NCBI GenBank assembly: GCA_946902985.2
Contig: OX336393.1
Span: 128,430,533 to 128,494,532, forward strand
Reading direction: 5' to 3'
Length of the DNA: 64,000 nucleotides
DNA from: Meconema thalassinum
Lineage: Eukaryota; Arthropoda; Insecta; Orthoptera; Tettigoniidae
This document shows, in pieces, positions 34,559-45,140 of the stretch. Each line of letters opens with the position of its first letter. Position 1 is the stretch's first letter. The notes beneath the pieces were generated by a model. It worked only from the letters and a program-made list of their open reading frames with translations, was not told where the DNA came from and searched no databases. Made by a program: the position numbers and the translations under genes.

Positions 34559-36710
34559 AGTTGTACTGTTGAAGCCTCTCTAACCACCACGCGAGTTGAC
34601 CCTCGGGCTGCTTGAAGTTCAGGAGCCACCGCAGGGATGCATGGTCGGTCCTGATGAGAAATTCTTGCCCGTACAGGTACTTGTGGAAGTGTTCAATGGT
34701 CTTCACGATGGCGAGCAGCTCCTTCCTGGTGACGCAGTAGTTCCTTTCTGGCTTTGACAAGGCCTTGCAGAAGTAGGCCACTACTCTCTCCTCGCCGTCC
34801 ACTACTTGCGACAGGATTCCCCCTATGCCAAAGTCGCTGGCATCGGTATCGACGATGAACCTTGTTCCAGGTCTGGGGTAGGCCAGAATAGGTGTGGTGC
34901 ACAGAGCCTGCGTGAGTTGTTCGAAGGCACTGTGGCATTCTGCTGTCCACGTGAAGAGTTGGTCCTTCTCAGTCAGTCGACGTAAAGGTTTGGCGATGTC
35001 GGCGAATCCTCTCACGAAGCGACGGTAATAAGTGCAGAGTCCCAGGAAGCTTCGTAGTTGGGACTTGTCCTTCGGAACTGGCCACTCCCTCAGAACTGCG
35101 GTCTTCTCTGGGTCGGTGCGCACCCCTTCCTCGGAGACGATATGCCCAAGGTACTGGACCCGCTTCTGGAAGAGCTGACACTTCTTGGGGCTCAACTTCA
35201 GCTGGGCAGCCCGTAGCTTCAACAAGATCTCCTTCAGGTTGCTGTAGTGCTCCTCGAAGCTCCTCCCCAGAACGATGACGTCGTCTAGGTATACCAGGCA
35301 GGTCTTCCAGTGTAGTCCCCTCAGAATGGACTCCATTAGCCTTTCGAAGGTCACAGGGGCGTTGCACAGACCGAATGGCATGACGGTGAACTGCCAGAGC
35401 CCACTGCCCACAGAGAACGCCGTTTTCTCGCGGTCCTTAGGGTGGACCTCCACCTGCCAGTAGCCACTCTTCAAATCCAAGGTGGAGAACCATCTTGACC
35501 CTGATATGGTGTCCAGCGTGTCGTCGATCCGGGGTAGAGTGTAGCTGTCCTTCTTCGTGACGTCGTTCACCCGCCTGTAGTCCACGCAGAACCTGGTGAA
35601 ACCGTCCTTCTTCTTCACAAGCACGACCGGAGAACTCCAAGAACTATGTGATGGCTCGATCACCCCTTGCTCCTTCATCTCTTCTACCATCCGGTCGACT
35701 TCGGCTTGCTTGGCGAGCGGGACACGTCGGAATGGGGCCCTAATCGGTGCGCTGTCCCCAACGTCGATTCTGTGCTGGACCAAGCTTGTCCTGCCGAAGT
35801 CTTTGCTCCCCACGGAGAAGACATCCTGGAATTCGCGTAGCAGGTTCTGAAGTTGGCGTGATTGCTCTTCGTCTAAATGGTCCTGGGATCCTTGGTACAG
35901 CTTCTGTAGTTCTTCTGGCAGGGCGCGTCTTCTTCGGTTGTCCGTCTGCAGGTGTCCGTCCGTCGTTTCTGTGATGCGGGCATTCCAGGTAACGGGCTCG
36001 CAGACTCCTAGGTTGGTGTCCCGGTGAACCGTAATATCGTAGTCGTTCAGGTTGGACAGGCGGACGTACGGCCGAGGCGTCGTGTTGATGAGGGTCTTGG
36101 CAACTAGCAATCCTTTTGTCTGGATGTCCTCATATTTTGGCTCGATGACAGCCGCCACTCCCTCAGCAGTTCCGTCGACAATTACGGCGGCGCTGACCTC
36201 CGTCCTGGCAGGAACGAAGACGTCCTCTCTCAGCCTTACTCGTCGTGCGGTGACGGCCTGGTGTGCTGGTTGCAAAGGAAGTTCCTCACCTCCGAAGTGC
36301 AGAGTGTTGGTACTCAAGTCCAAGATGATGATGTTCTGGTCCAGGAAGTCCAGTCCGATGATCACTTCGTTTGATACGTCAGCCACAAGCACTGGATGCT
36401 TCACCACCCGTCGACCAATGACGAGCTCCAGTGATGCTTCGCCATGTACCGGTGCGGTCTCTCCGGTCGCGGTTATTAGCCGTAGGTTCCTTTGTGTGGG
36501 TTGCACTCTCCACTTAGGGATCACGGTGGGATTGACGATGGTCCTCGACGCTCCCGTGTCGATCAGCATGGGCCAGCTCACTCCGTTGACGACTCCGTCG
36601 ACCATCAGGCTGCTATTGTTCCTCCGTAACTTCATCACACGCACTTGGACTGCTGGGGCTTGACGACTGTCACAAGCCAACCTTTGCCCACCAAGGCTGG
36701 CTAATACTCG
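34374..36710 (-). CDS. pol: Gypsy pol: protease, reverse transcriptase, RNase H
   Basis: Entered by -1 frameshifting from gag; there is no ATG at the beginning, and the frame is open from upstream of the gag stop. Domains in order: aspartic protease with MLIDTGASRTIVNP and IIGLDFLDQN; RT with TRFCVDYRRVND, STLDLKSGYWQ, MPFGLCNAPVTFERL and the catalytic YLDDVIV; connection; RNase H with FIVDTDASDFGIGG, TRKELLAIV, IRTDHASL and HSNADALSRR. It processes Gag-Pol, copies RNA into DNA and degrades the template. All RT catalytic residues I can check are present. The frame is lost between 34,558 and 34,374, where integrase continues in another frame. Confidence 0.92.
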   Translation of the reverse strand, partial: RVLASLGGQRLACDSRQAPAVQVRVMKLRRNNSSLMVDGVVNGVSWPMLIDTGASRTIVNPTVIPKWRVQPTQRNLRLITATGETAPVHGEASLELVIGRRVVKHPVLVADVSNEVIIGLDFLDQNIIILDLSTNTLHFGGEELPLQPAHQAVTARRVRLREDVFVPARTEVSAAVIVDGTAEGVAAVIEPKYEDIQTKGLLVAKTLINTTPRPYVRLSNLNDYDITVHRDTNLGVCEPVTWNARITETTDGHLQTDNRRRRALPEELQKLYQGSQDHLDEEQSRQLQNLLREFQDVFSVGSKDFGRTSLVQHRIDVGDSAPIRAPFRRVPLAKQAEVDRMVEEMKEQGVIEPSHSSWSSPVVLVKKKDGFTRFCVDYRRVNDVTKKDSYTLPRIDDTLDTISGSRWFSTLDLKSGYWQVEVHPKDREKTAFSVGSGLWQFTVMPFGLCNAPVTFERLMESILRGLHWKTCLVYLDDVIVLGRSFEEHYSNLKEILLKLRAAQLKLSPKKCQLFQKRVQYLGHIVSEEGVRTDPEKTAVLREWPVPKDKSQLRSFLGLCTYYRRFVRGFADIAKPLRRLTEKDQLFTWTAECHSAFEQLTQALCTTPILAYPRPGTRFIVDTDASDFGIGGILSQVVDGEERVVAYFCKALSKPERNYCVTRKELLAIVKTIEHFHKYLYGQEFLIRTDHASLRWLLNFKQPEGQLAWWLERLQQYNFEIQHRKGQLHSNADALSRRPCPEDLLCPKGGEYRDTVPKDYRGTSRELEPRIFHAGKSRR

Positions 36711-36716
36711 TTTCCC
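36675..36716 (-). promoter_or_regulatory. Programmed -1 frameshift signal between gag and pol
   Basis: The minus strand has the canonical slippery heptamer GGGAAAC (36,710-36,716) in the correct gag phase (CAG GGA AAC), a 7-nt spacer GAGTATT that overlaps the gag stop region, then a 10-bp stem AGCCAGCCTT / AAGGTTGGCT (one G-U pair) with an 8-nt loop (arms 36,693-36,702 and 36,675-36,684). The pol frame is -1 relative to gag and open across this site. This would set the Gag to Gag-Pol ratio. Confidence 0.88.
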
Positions 36717-38290
36717 TGGGCCGCGCGGTTTTCAGACGACTGATTTCCCGTCGGATACCCTCGGCGGCGGCGATCACCGCAGTCCTTGCTCAGGTGGCCT
36801 TTCTTACCGCAGGCCCAGCAGGTCGGTAGTCCTCTTCCGGGCCGCCTCTCCGGTTGTCTTCCGGCTGTGTCGTTGCTGGTGTTACCGCGACTATCGAAGA
36901 AACGGCTTAGCGCCTCCATTAATTCGTCGGCCAGGGGCTTGGTCTCGTTGGTTTTTACTGGTTCGTCGACGTCCACTTGACGCACCCGCGCGTGCATTCT
37001 GGATGCCTGTTTTTCCGTCTCGAACTCAAGTGCGTGGCTCAGCGCATCTGCCAGGGTCTTATTGCGCGCGAGACGCAGCGCCTGTTGAGTGTCCGAGTCC
37101 CGTAGCCCGTCGGTGAAAGTCTGCGTCGCTATTTGCTCCCGAAAGTCGGCCGGCGCTGTTGGGTAGGCGAGCCTTACGAGGCATGCGATGTCTATCTCGA
37201 ACTCCTGCAGGGTTTCCGCGTTCTTCTGTACCCGGGTCCGGAGCTGCATCTGATAGGCCTGCTGAAGATGGCTATCTCCATATCGGGACTCCATATGGGC
37301 GATCAGGCAAGCGTAGTCCTGGGATCCAGTCGGGATGGTCTGAAGGACGTTAAGGGCGTCACCTCTCAGCGCTACAATGAGAGCTGTAGCCTTTTCTGTG
37401 TTGTTCCAGTTATTTATGGAACAGGCCGCCTCGAACTGACGTAAGTAGGTGCTCCACGGGACCTTTCCGTCGAAGGTTGGGGGCGTCACTCTGCTATGTC
37501 CCGTTCCTGATATTCCCGGTGTAACGGTGGGCGGGCGTTGGCGCAGCTCGGCAACTTCCTCTCGTAGAGCGTTGAATTTCTCCTCCACCCCCGTCAGTGG
37601 GCGTTGGCGCAGCTCGGCAACTTCCTTTTGTAAGGCGTTGAATTTCTCCTCCACCCCCATCAGCGGGCGTTGGCACAGCTCGGCAACTTCCACTTGTAAG
37701 GCGTTGAATTTCTCCTCCACCCCCATCAGCGGTCGTTGGCACAGCTCGGCAACTTCCACTTGCAAGGCGTTGAATTTCTCCTCCACCCCCGTCAGTGGGC
37801 GTTGGCGCAGCTCGGCAACTTCCACTTGCAAGGCGTTGAATTTCTCCTCCACCCCCGTCAGTGGGCGTTGGCGCAGCTCGGCAACTTCCTTTTGTAAGAC
37901 GTTGAATTTCTCCTCCACCCCCATCAGCGGGCGTTGGCGCAGCTCGGCAACTTCCACTTGTAAGGCGTCAAACTTCTTTTCCACTGCCGTGACTTCCTCA
38001 CGCAGACCCAGTTCTAATTTCTACAGGTCCTGTGTCAACTTATTCTGACCGTCTTCCATCTTCTTCTGGCCGTCCTCGATCCTCTTCAGGTCCTCCGCTA
38101 GCTTATTTTGACCGTCTTCCATCTTCTTCTGGCCGTCTTCTAGTTTGGCAGTTAGGTCCTCGGCTAACTTCTTCTGGCCGTCCTCCATCTTCTTCTGGCC
38201 GTCCTCCATCTTCGTTTCCATGCCATTTAACTTTTCTAGCAATGCTGCCAATTTCTTCTCCATTTTAGTTGTATGTCTTGTAAAGGGCAT
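36701..38290 (-). pseudogene. gag: Gypsy gag, one internal stop
   Basis: The ATG at 38,290 lies 99 nt after the LTR. Residues 1-89 are a charged coiled coil built on MEDGQKK heptads. An in-frame TAG (38,021-38,023) follows, then the same frame continues with seven 22-residue repeats (VEEKFNALQVEVAELRQRPL type), a capsid-like region (PPTFDGKVPWSTYLRQFEAA ... MESRYGDSHLQQAYQM) and one CCHC zinc knuckle, CWACGKKGHLSKDC, before the stop at 36,701. Gag forms the particle and binds RNA. The TAG looks like decay (one change from CAG). Total span is 529 codons including the stop, long for Gypsy gag because of the coiled coils. Confidence 0.88.
37515..37984 (-). repeat. Seven 66-bp repeats within gag
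   Basis: Seven tandem 66-bp units each encode 22 residues with heptad-like hydrophobic spacing. Unit-to-unit changes are few (R/C, T/M, V/K), suggesting recent expansion. Coiled-coil multimerisation is inferred. Confidence 0.9.
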
Positions 38291-38371
38291 GCACTCACAG
38301 GAAAATTAGAGAAAATGACCTGCTCGGGTTTTGAAACCAGGACCGTCAGGTGTTGTGCTTGAGTTCGTAAT

Positions 38372-38387
38372 CCGGCTTCTGACACCA
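38372..38387 (-). other. Gypsy primer-binding site
   Basis: Two nucleotides after the 5' LTR the minus strand reads TGGTGTCAGAAGCCGG. The TGG start pairs with a tRNA 3' CCA end and this position is where minus-strand DNA synthesis is primed. The tRNA species is not assigned. Confidence 0.8.
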
Positions 38388-38389
38388 GT

Positions 38390-39036
38390 TGTTACGTGCC
38401 ACCCCCTAGTGGCACCTTTGTTAACTGGATTACGGTGGGTATAAAGCACAACACCAATTACTGCTTAAAGAAATAATTAATTTTATTGCAGCCAGAAAAA
38501 TACACTACTCAACAGCAATTATTACCTTACTCCGGTTTCCTCACGTCGAGAATACTTTCCCTTTCACTTGTCAACAGACCACAGTTAATCCTCTTCGCTA
38601 ATGAGTCCGGTCCCGTACGCTAGCTGGAAATAGCTGCACTAGGTCTGTCACTGTACTATACACTGTTTCACAAGCACCACAATCACTTCCTCGGTGTCAA
38701 GAGAATCAGCTTCACTAGGGATTTCGCAAGTCACCACACTTCTGTCGCCCAGGATAAACACTCGCACTAGCTCATAAAACACAACAACAACAACTGCTTG
38801 ACAGGTCGCACTTATATAGCAGGCCGGTGACTCAATAAATGCTTCTAGATCCATCCAGGGTTCACGGCTTCTCGAGGTTTCCATCGCTGGTCCAGTCACG
38901 AATATTCTGGACTATCCCTTTGTCCTAGTAGCCCTGTTGCATAAGGCACATGCAATACAGGAGGCAGGGCACAGCCCAGCCCTGGGGCAGTTGTGACTCA
39001 TGCGGCGAGTGATGACACAAACTCACAGCCGTAACA
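38390..39036 (-). repeat. Gypsy 5' LTR
   Basis: First LTR in element orientation. In the minus-strand reading it has a TATA-like CTATATAAG (plus-strand cttatatag about 38,811-38,819) and, further on, AATAAA (plus-strand tttatt 38,482-38,487), consistent with U3 promoter and R/U5 polyadenylation roles. Followed in element sense by the primer-binding site. Confidence 0.93.
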
Positions 39037-39896
39037 ATATATAAGTTGAAAAGTGCAGGCGATAAGCTGCATCCCTGTCTAACTCCTTTGTGAATACAAG
39101 CTTCTTGCACTACTCCGCATATGCCCACAATGCTCTTTTGGTTTTTATAAATTTCATAGATTATCCGTCTATCTCTGTAATCCAAGCCAATAATAGTCAT
39201 AATTTCCATGAGAATATTCCAATTCACTTTATCGAATGCTTTTTCAAGGACCACAAAGGCAATGTAAAGTGGTTTCCGTATATCCATCATTTTATCAATT
39301 ACTTCTCGAATTAGTAATATGGCTTCCCTTGTTCCTCTGTTCTGCCTAAAGCCAAATTGATCTTCATTCAGATTTTGTTCTATTTTGCTTTTTATTCGTC
39401 TGTAAATTATTTTAGTCAATATTTTTGATGCATGCGATAAGATGCTAAGGGTACGATGTTCCTCACATTTCAGTGTTCCCTGTTTTTTTGGTATTGGTAT
39501 CATGAGACTCTTTGTAAAATCGTCTGGGACTTCTCCATTTTTATATATTTCACTGATCAACCCAAACAGATATTTTTGTGTCATAGAATTCAATGCTTGT
39601 AACATTTCTGCCGATATTTTATCATATCCTGGAGCTTTATGTGATTTCAGTTCATTTACAGCATGAAAATATTCTGATTCAAGAATGGATGGTCCTAAGT
39701 TATCATGCGAAATAGTATCTCCATTTTCCAGCTCAGTCAATTGTGTGGGGTCTGCATACAGATTTTCCAAATAATTCTTCCACCTCATCACTACGTCCCA
39801 CAGTGGTCCTTTTAGCCTATCTGGCCGCGCAAAATTCCTTTGCATATGGGAAAGATCTATAAACTTTAAAATAACTGTTAAAAGTAAGTTAAACAT
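39037..39896 (-). pseudogene. LINE reverse transcriptase, N-terminal half
   Basis: The minus frame encodes a linker (RWKNYLENLYADPTQL) and then RT: SHKAPGYDKISAEMLQALN, MIPIPKKQGTLKCEEHRTLS, EDQFGFRQNRGTREAI, motif A and HKGVRQGCSLSPALFNLYI. RT copies the LINE RNA at the genomic target. In motif A the sequence is AFVVLEKAFDKV; relatives have Asp where the second Val stands (codon 39,249-39,251, GTC), so the catalytic Asp appears lost. The downstream half lies beyond the Gypsy insertion, and the frame runs on meaninglessly into the LTR to 38,925. The ATG at 39,896 is probably not the native start. Confidence 0.85.
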
Positions 39897-39899
39897 TTT

Positions 39900-41490
39900 C
39901 CTTATTCTTATTTATAAGAATTGAGGTTAAACTTGTCTTAATAATAACAATAATATTAACAATTAATGTTAAACTGGATGAGGGCTTTCCTTAATGCTGC
40001 TGAGCGTAAGTGATTTTGTGACTACAGGTTTTTGAAAAATACTCCAGATTAAAAGAAATCAGCAACAATTTGTATGCTATGTTGGACTCCTAGCTTCATA
40101 CAATCCATAGATATTTTAATTGAACTATTACAGATATTATGCCACAATAGGCTAATTTTCATTTGAGAATACACTACATTACAAAATGGTATTTGATGAG
40201 TAGGTATAGTAATAACAATTGAACTCTTTTAGTAACCATAATAAAATAATGTGCATGAATACACAAAACATATAATCTCCCGTGTCCTCACAATCTCAGT
40301 ATCTCTGGTCAACACAGTAATAAATTAACTCGTCACTGAAGTGCGATTTCATGAGTCAGGCGAAACACATGCCGTTCCTTCCATCTGGTTCTTATCACAG
40401 CTAAACGTGTGGTGCAACGAAGCACTTAAGAAGGGAAGGAATTATTTAACACAATATATGATCTTTCAGGGGTGTACAGAATTAAACTGAAGTACCACAC
40501 ATCTATTCGATTAAAGAAAAATTAGGAAGACAAAAACTTGCTTAATGTCTTGTTTTTGCAACCCACTTTTTTCTTAATTGCGCGGAAAAATTAATAGGTT
40601 TTTTCTAACAATATCTTTAACAGACTCTCCAAGGGTTTTCAGATTAGTATTTTCTATCAAATAGTTTAGTAAGACATCACTTTCAATTCACTTTCCCACT
40701 TGCATGGCGCCAAACATCGATAAGATCTTTCCGCGAAATTCCTTCCGACAGCACTAAAAGGAGAAAAAAAAGCCAAAGTTGCAAAAGGTTGCAAGCAGTT
40801 CTTACACAGACACCACAATAGGGTATAGGCTATAGTCTAATGAAAAGAATTTCAACAATGGTAGACAATTGTGAATTTCCGGATCCAAAAACCCATAGAA
40901 GAAGGATAAAATATGTTTTAAAAGTCACTACTTTCAAACGTTTATCACATAAACACAGCAATTTGTATACGATTTTGCAAATTTAATAAAGAAATAGCAT
41001 ACCTTGGTCTGTCATATACAGTGGCAAACGATGAAGATAGCTCAACAAACACGTCTTTACAAACACAAGATTAAAACACAAATAATCATCTCCGCTTCCA
41101 ACTGAGGATGCGATAAGAAACACCCTACTTCGGCGATCTCTGACTCTCCAGGGGTGAACCAATATGACATATAGACACAGTTCTGAGGTCACCGGACTTT
41201 ACTGATACTAAAAACGTCATAAATCATGAAAATACATAACATTTATTTTTTACATTTTGAGCGCCCAGATAGTGCAAAAGGACCCCTGTGCGTCCTTGCT
41301 CTCAATCATTAGCTTTCCATATTCATCCACTATGCAAGCACTACGCCCCTTTCTCCTTTTACATTTTTTATTAATCAATTCGTAAGCTTTTTCTACGTGT
41401 CCATTTTTCAAACTATCTTCAATTTCTAAGTAGATTGTAGGTACCGTAAAAGTTTAAACATAGTGCTATGTCCACAGTATTCAGCCAGTT
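39900..41490. other. Gene-free region
   Basis: No gene or recognised repeat; AT-rich sequence upstream of the truncated LINE. Confidence 0.5.
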
Positions 41491-41494
41491 GACA

Positions 41495-41752
41495 GCATCT
41501 TCGGTGGCCCTGAGTGGGTCTTGGATAGTTTGTTCAAATCTCCTCCTTGGGCGACATGCTGAATGGTCTGAGGTACATTGGCACAGTTGGGGTCGGAAGA
41601 GAACAAGAGTTGACCAAGAGAGGTTGACAGGAAATTAGACCGAGAGGAGCCCAGCACAAGTAAGTGGAAGCAATGCCGGACTCAGTTGGGGTCCCGTGGT
41701 CGCCAACCCACGTCCCACTAGATGTGAGCTCCTGGGGGATTAGTCCTGTTGT
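41495..41752 (-). mobile_element. LINE 3' untranslated fragment, reverse
   Basis: The minus strand matches about 12,890-13,050 (ggggctcacatctagtggga-type block, gttggtgaccacgggacccc). It adjoins an S5 SINE head at 41,755. Confidence 0.6.
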
Positions 41753-41754
41753 AG

Positions 41755-42415
41755 GCGACTTCGGTGGCGTAGTTGGTAGCATGCTGAGTTTCTATGCCCA
41801 AGATCGCGGGTTCAAACTCGGCCGAAATCGTCGGATTTTTTTGAGACCGTTAAAAATCCCTCAGTATGCCTTCCTTCGGAGGGGAAGTAAAGCCGGTGGT
41901 CCCCTGTCATTGATTTATGGCTTGAAAAAGAACCTTCCACTAAACTACACATGTGTAAGCTAAAATTTGTAGGTTAGTTTGATAACGCTACATTAGTTCC
42001 AACGTTCACCGGCAGGTGCTGACTGCGATGGCATTTAGTAGCCACGTCCGCAGCTAGGTGTCGTGGATGGTAGCATTTCACAGCAAATGTAGGTCGTCTG
42101 CGGTCCTTCTAACTGAGTCACAGATAACACACACTAACACAGCCATCACAATTAACACCGGTTATCAGACAATTTCTACACACCCAAAGTACATGGGGCT
42201 ATGTGTCCGCGTTGTCGCAGTCCCTAAACTAAGGAACCAGCCAACCAGTCCTGTTGTATGGGCAGAGCTAAAACAATTATTGTGTATGACAGCAATGAGT
42301 GCTTCCGCAGCCCTAGATTTTAGACTGCAAAATGAAAGAGATATCTCCAACAAAGGAGTTGTTAATCGTGAGGCCGAGCTGTGTAATTGGCCACTTAGTA
42401 GAGGATAATAGATCA
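41755..42415 (-). mobile_element. R1-family fragment with S5 SINE head
   Basis: 41,755-42,060 is an unsplit S5 SINE (plus-strand head gcgacttcggtggcgtagtt, B-box GGGTTCAAACTCGG, then tatgccttccttcggagggg). From about 42,110 to 42,415 the minus strand matches the front of R1 (ggttcctcagtttaggg, gactgcgacaacg, cgataaacggtgt-like) around 21,360-21,490. This shows that R1 contains the S5 SINE as a component. Confidence 0.6.
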
Positions 42416-42419
42416 TGTT

Positions 42420-43220
42420 CAGGCAGGATGCTGTACTACACGGGATATCCTAAGATAAACACACTCTAATATCTTATCAAATTGCCTGCCTTCTCAAGTC
42501 ACCAGCGCGCTTGTTGTCATGGGGCACGGAGCTCTTGTTTCAATTTGCATATCATAATCACTCCACAGGAAGTGGAATGGTCCAATTGTTGGGACTGCCA
42601 CGGTTCTCTTAGCAACTCGTATCCTTCATTTCTAAAATTATCAGAGCCTCGGCGAGTCCTTTGTTAAACCCCCCGCAAGTTTAGCCGAGCGTGTTAAATA
42701 ACCCTGCAATAGAAGGCTGAAAGTTCGGAGGCCAAAGGTTCTAATCTGCTCCAAGATGAATCTGAACAGAGGTGCTCTGGGACTTCAAGTACAGTACCAT
42801 CTCGACGTTTGCCAGGTTTGATTATGGAAATACCACACACAGGATGACCATTATCAGCCCTGGTATTCGGAACTCGTATCTCAAAATTTACAGCTACCTA
42901 CCCAGGTGTGAGGCATGCATTAAATTGCTTGGCTACGCTGGTAGATAACGAAATATAGTCGTTCAATTTAAAGAAAACTGATCATTAGCGTGATGCTCTG
43001 TGAGCCACAGCTGGAGTGAGCTTGACCTCTTAAAGCTATGCCATTTTAGCAGATTTTGCTCCTTCTATAGTAGAAGTCATCTTTTAATCACTGACAGCAA
43101 GTTATTTATACTCGGAAGAAAATTTCATGGCCGTGTTTATGTTTTCAACATAGATATTTAGATAATGTAAACAACCCAGTAAATATAAAAAAAAACAAGT
43201 GGTTCCTTGAAGAACTATAC
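42420..43220. other. Gene-free region
   Basis: No supportable gene. A weak tRNA-like string (about 42,675-42,760, agtttagccgagcgtg and gccaaaggttctaatctg) may be a decayed SINE. Confidence 0.4.
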
Positions 43221-44293
43221 AGCCTATTTTCATATATCCTACTTAGCCTATGTTAATTGCCACTATCAACATACAAAATTTCAGTTTCATTGCTGTAATA
43301 GTTTCGTAGATATTGAGAACCGTCTAATATTTCGGATGGTCGCCTGTTGGATTGTTATATGTATAGGCCATAGAGTCATGCACCATTAAAGGAAAATTAT
43401 TGCGTAGGTTCATTATTCAAACTTTCACTTCGATCGCATGATTACGAAACAAGAAATAAAAACTTAATTTTAAAATTCGCACTGCCACCATTTTGAGGTT
43501 ATGTAAACAATTGAGCTAATTTAGATACCAGTGCATTACAATATGTATAAACATTTGCTGTACCAAGTTTCATTGCGTTTGGATCATTAAATCGCGAGAA
43601 AAGTCTATTTAAAACTTTCAAATTCGCTTGGCCGCCATGTTCGTTTTGTAGTTAACCAGTTTTTAAATTCTCATAGATGAACTTCCAGTAGTGCCCTTTA
43701 TCTCCGTACAAAATTTCAGGGTGATACTGGTAATAGTTTCAGAGATGTAGAATGCCGGTGAAATATTTCGCACAGTAGCCATCTTGAGGTTATGTAAACA
43801 ATTGAACGAAGTTAGATGTCGGTGCATTACAATGTGTATAAATATATACTGTACCAAGTTTCATTGCGTTTGGTTGGTTAAATCGCGAGAAACGTCTATT
43901 TAAAAGTCGCAAATTCGCTGTTGGTTTTGTAGTTACCAGGTTTTCAAAAGTTTGATACGTGAACTTCTTGTATTTCCCTTTATCACCCTATAATATTCCA
44001 GGGCGATATCGGTAGTAGTTTCAGATATATTTTATGAAATATTTCACACAGCCGCCATGTTGGATTAGTGAGACGTAACAAAATTTGAAGGGCACGGTCG
44101 GGGTCGAAGTGCTATGAACTTACCTAGTTTCATTGAAATAGCTCCAGCCGTATAGAAGTTATTAGGGGGGGACACGCACCATCTCACACACAGCATCACA
44201 CACACACACCATCACACACACACACACACACAGACAGACACACGGACAAAATGTGATCTCATAAGCGTATTTTTTCAAAATTGAAAATAGGCT
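43221..44293 (+). mobile_element. AGCCTA-terminated satellite element (type B)
   Basis: Bounded by AGCCTATTTTCA and its inverse TGAAAATAGGCT (1,073 bp). Contains ~147/293-bp periodic sequence like the 29.6-31.1 kb copy (tttcattgcgtttgg, aaatcgcgagaaa, ggttatgtaaacaattgag), then a CA microsatellite and the tgatctcataag block before the right end. Non-coding. Confidence 0.7.
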
Positions 44294-44363
44294 AAAAATA
44301 CAGTCCCTCTCCTTTCCTTCACTTTCTTCGCTTCCCTTTCGTTTCCTTCACTTCCCTTCCCTT

Positions 44364-44600
44364 TCCGACTGGCTGCGTGGCTCAGCGATAACGTTCTCGC
44401 CTGCTCTTCCCACGGTTCGAGGATCGAATCCTGGCGCAGCCGGTTGGCATTTGAGGGTGCGCAAATGATTGGGAGCCCTGCCAGTAGATTTACTGCCACT
44501 TTAAAGATCCCCTTCGGGGCAAAATTCTGGTACCCCGGAGTCTCTAAAAGCCTTAGAAGTTAAAAGGGACGTAATACCAATAACATTATTATTAACATTT
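44364..44600 (+). mobile_element. tRNA-derived SINE (family S4)
   Basis: Second copy of the family at 11,021. Head GGCTGCGTGGCTCAGCG, B-box-like GAGGATCGAATCCTGG, body aaagatccccttcggggcaa, tail with ATT repeats. Flanks are pyrimidine-rich (cttccctttcc / cttacctttcc), perhaps a degenerate target duplication. Confidence 0.8.
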
Positions 44601-45140
44601 CATTTACTTACCTTTCCTTTTCTCCCGTTTCCTTCCTTCCTTCCTTCCAACTGAATCAGCACTCATTGAGCCATCGTTCCGTCCACCACAAAAGAGCACA
44701 GAGCAAGCGAGTCATCATAATTACAGCGTATCAAATGTATAGCTTGCGTGTTAATCATCAGTTAGGGCCCGGATGTTGATGACATGTCATATTTTTACTG
44801 AGCTGTCTAAAACAATGCTGAAGTACATAGAAACTCCGGACAGGTCACCCCGTCTTCAAATATGTCATTTTTATTTTGCATCATTTTGCATTTTTTGCTA
44901 TTTTTCAATTTTAAGAGCATTTTTTAAGTTTGGTAGATTTTTTAGTCATATATTGGAGAAATCGGGCTTTTAAGGTAATTTGTTTTCCAATCTAGTCATG
45001 TCACAGCTTTATATGAGGGAGTCACGTGTCTCAGAGTTAAGAAGAAGCTAGTAGCTGATACAAGATAATTTAAAATATTGAAATAAAGTATTTCAGTATT
45101 GCTATTAGTAGAAAAACAAGATGTTCAGTAAAGAACATAT

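Larger units (their letters stand above)
32422..39036 (-). mobile_element. Complete Gypsy (Metaviridae-type) LTR retrotransposon
   Basis: A 6,615-bp element on the minus strand with two 647-bp LTRs beginning TGTTACGTGCC and ending CCGTAACA in plus-strand reading, a primer-binding site, gag, pol in the order protease, RT, RNase H, integrase, and a polypurine tract. The order RT-RH-IN marks Gypsy. Target duplication atat. No env-like ORF. The LTRs differ at about seven of 647 positions by eye (~1%), so insertion is fairly recent. Coding damage: a stop in gag, two frameshifts in pol, and a catalytic Asp to Asn change in integrase. Confidence 0.95.
31456..39880 (-). mobile_element. RTE-like LINE, 5'-truncated, split by a Gypsy element
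   Basis: Two coding blocks, 39,037-39,896 and 31,574-32,421, belong to one reverse transcriptase. The Gypsy element at 32,422-39,036 sits between them with a 4-bp duplication (atat, 32,418-32,421 and 39,037-39,040). Excising it puts both blocks in the same frame. The 5' endonuclease region is absent; the sequence starts in the linker before RT, a common 5' truncation. The clade is suggested by the C-terminal AFEMWCWRRMGKIPWTARVT motif, which resembles BovB/RTE proteins. Confidence 0.85.

Noticed and set aside
36052..36663. 203-codon plus-strand open frame (and similar ones at 34,145-34,525 and 37,449-38,048)
   Set aside because: Opposite-strand shadows of Gypsy gag-pol; the minus-strand frames carry all the recognisable domains.
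38021..38023. Programmed stop-codon readthrough in gag
   Set aside because: The TAG is followed by AAA TTA, not a known readthrough context such as CAR YYA, and lies inside a coiled-coil repeat where CAG is expected; a nonsense mutation is simpler.
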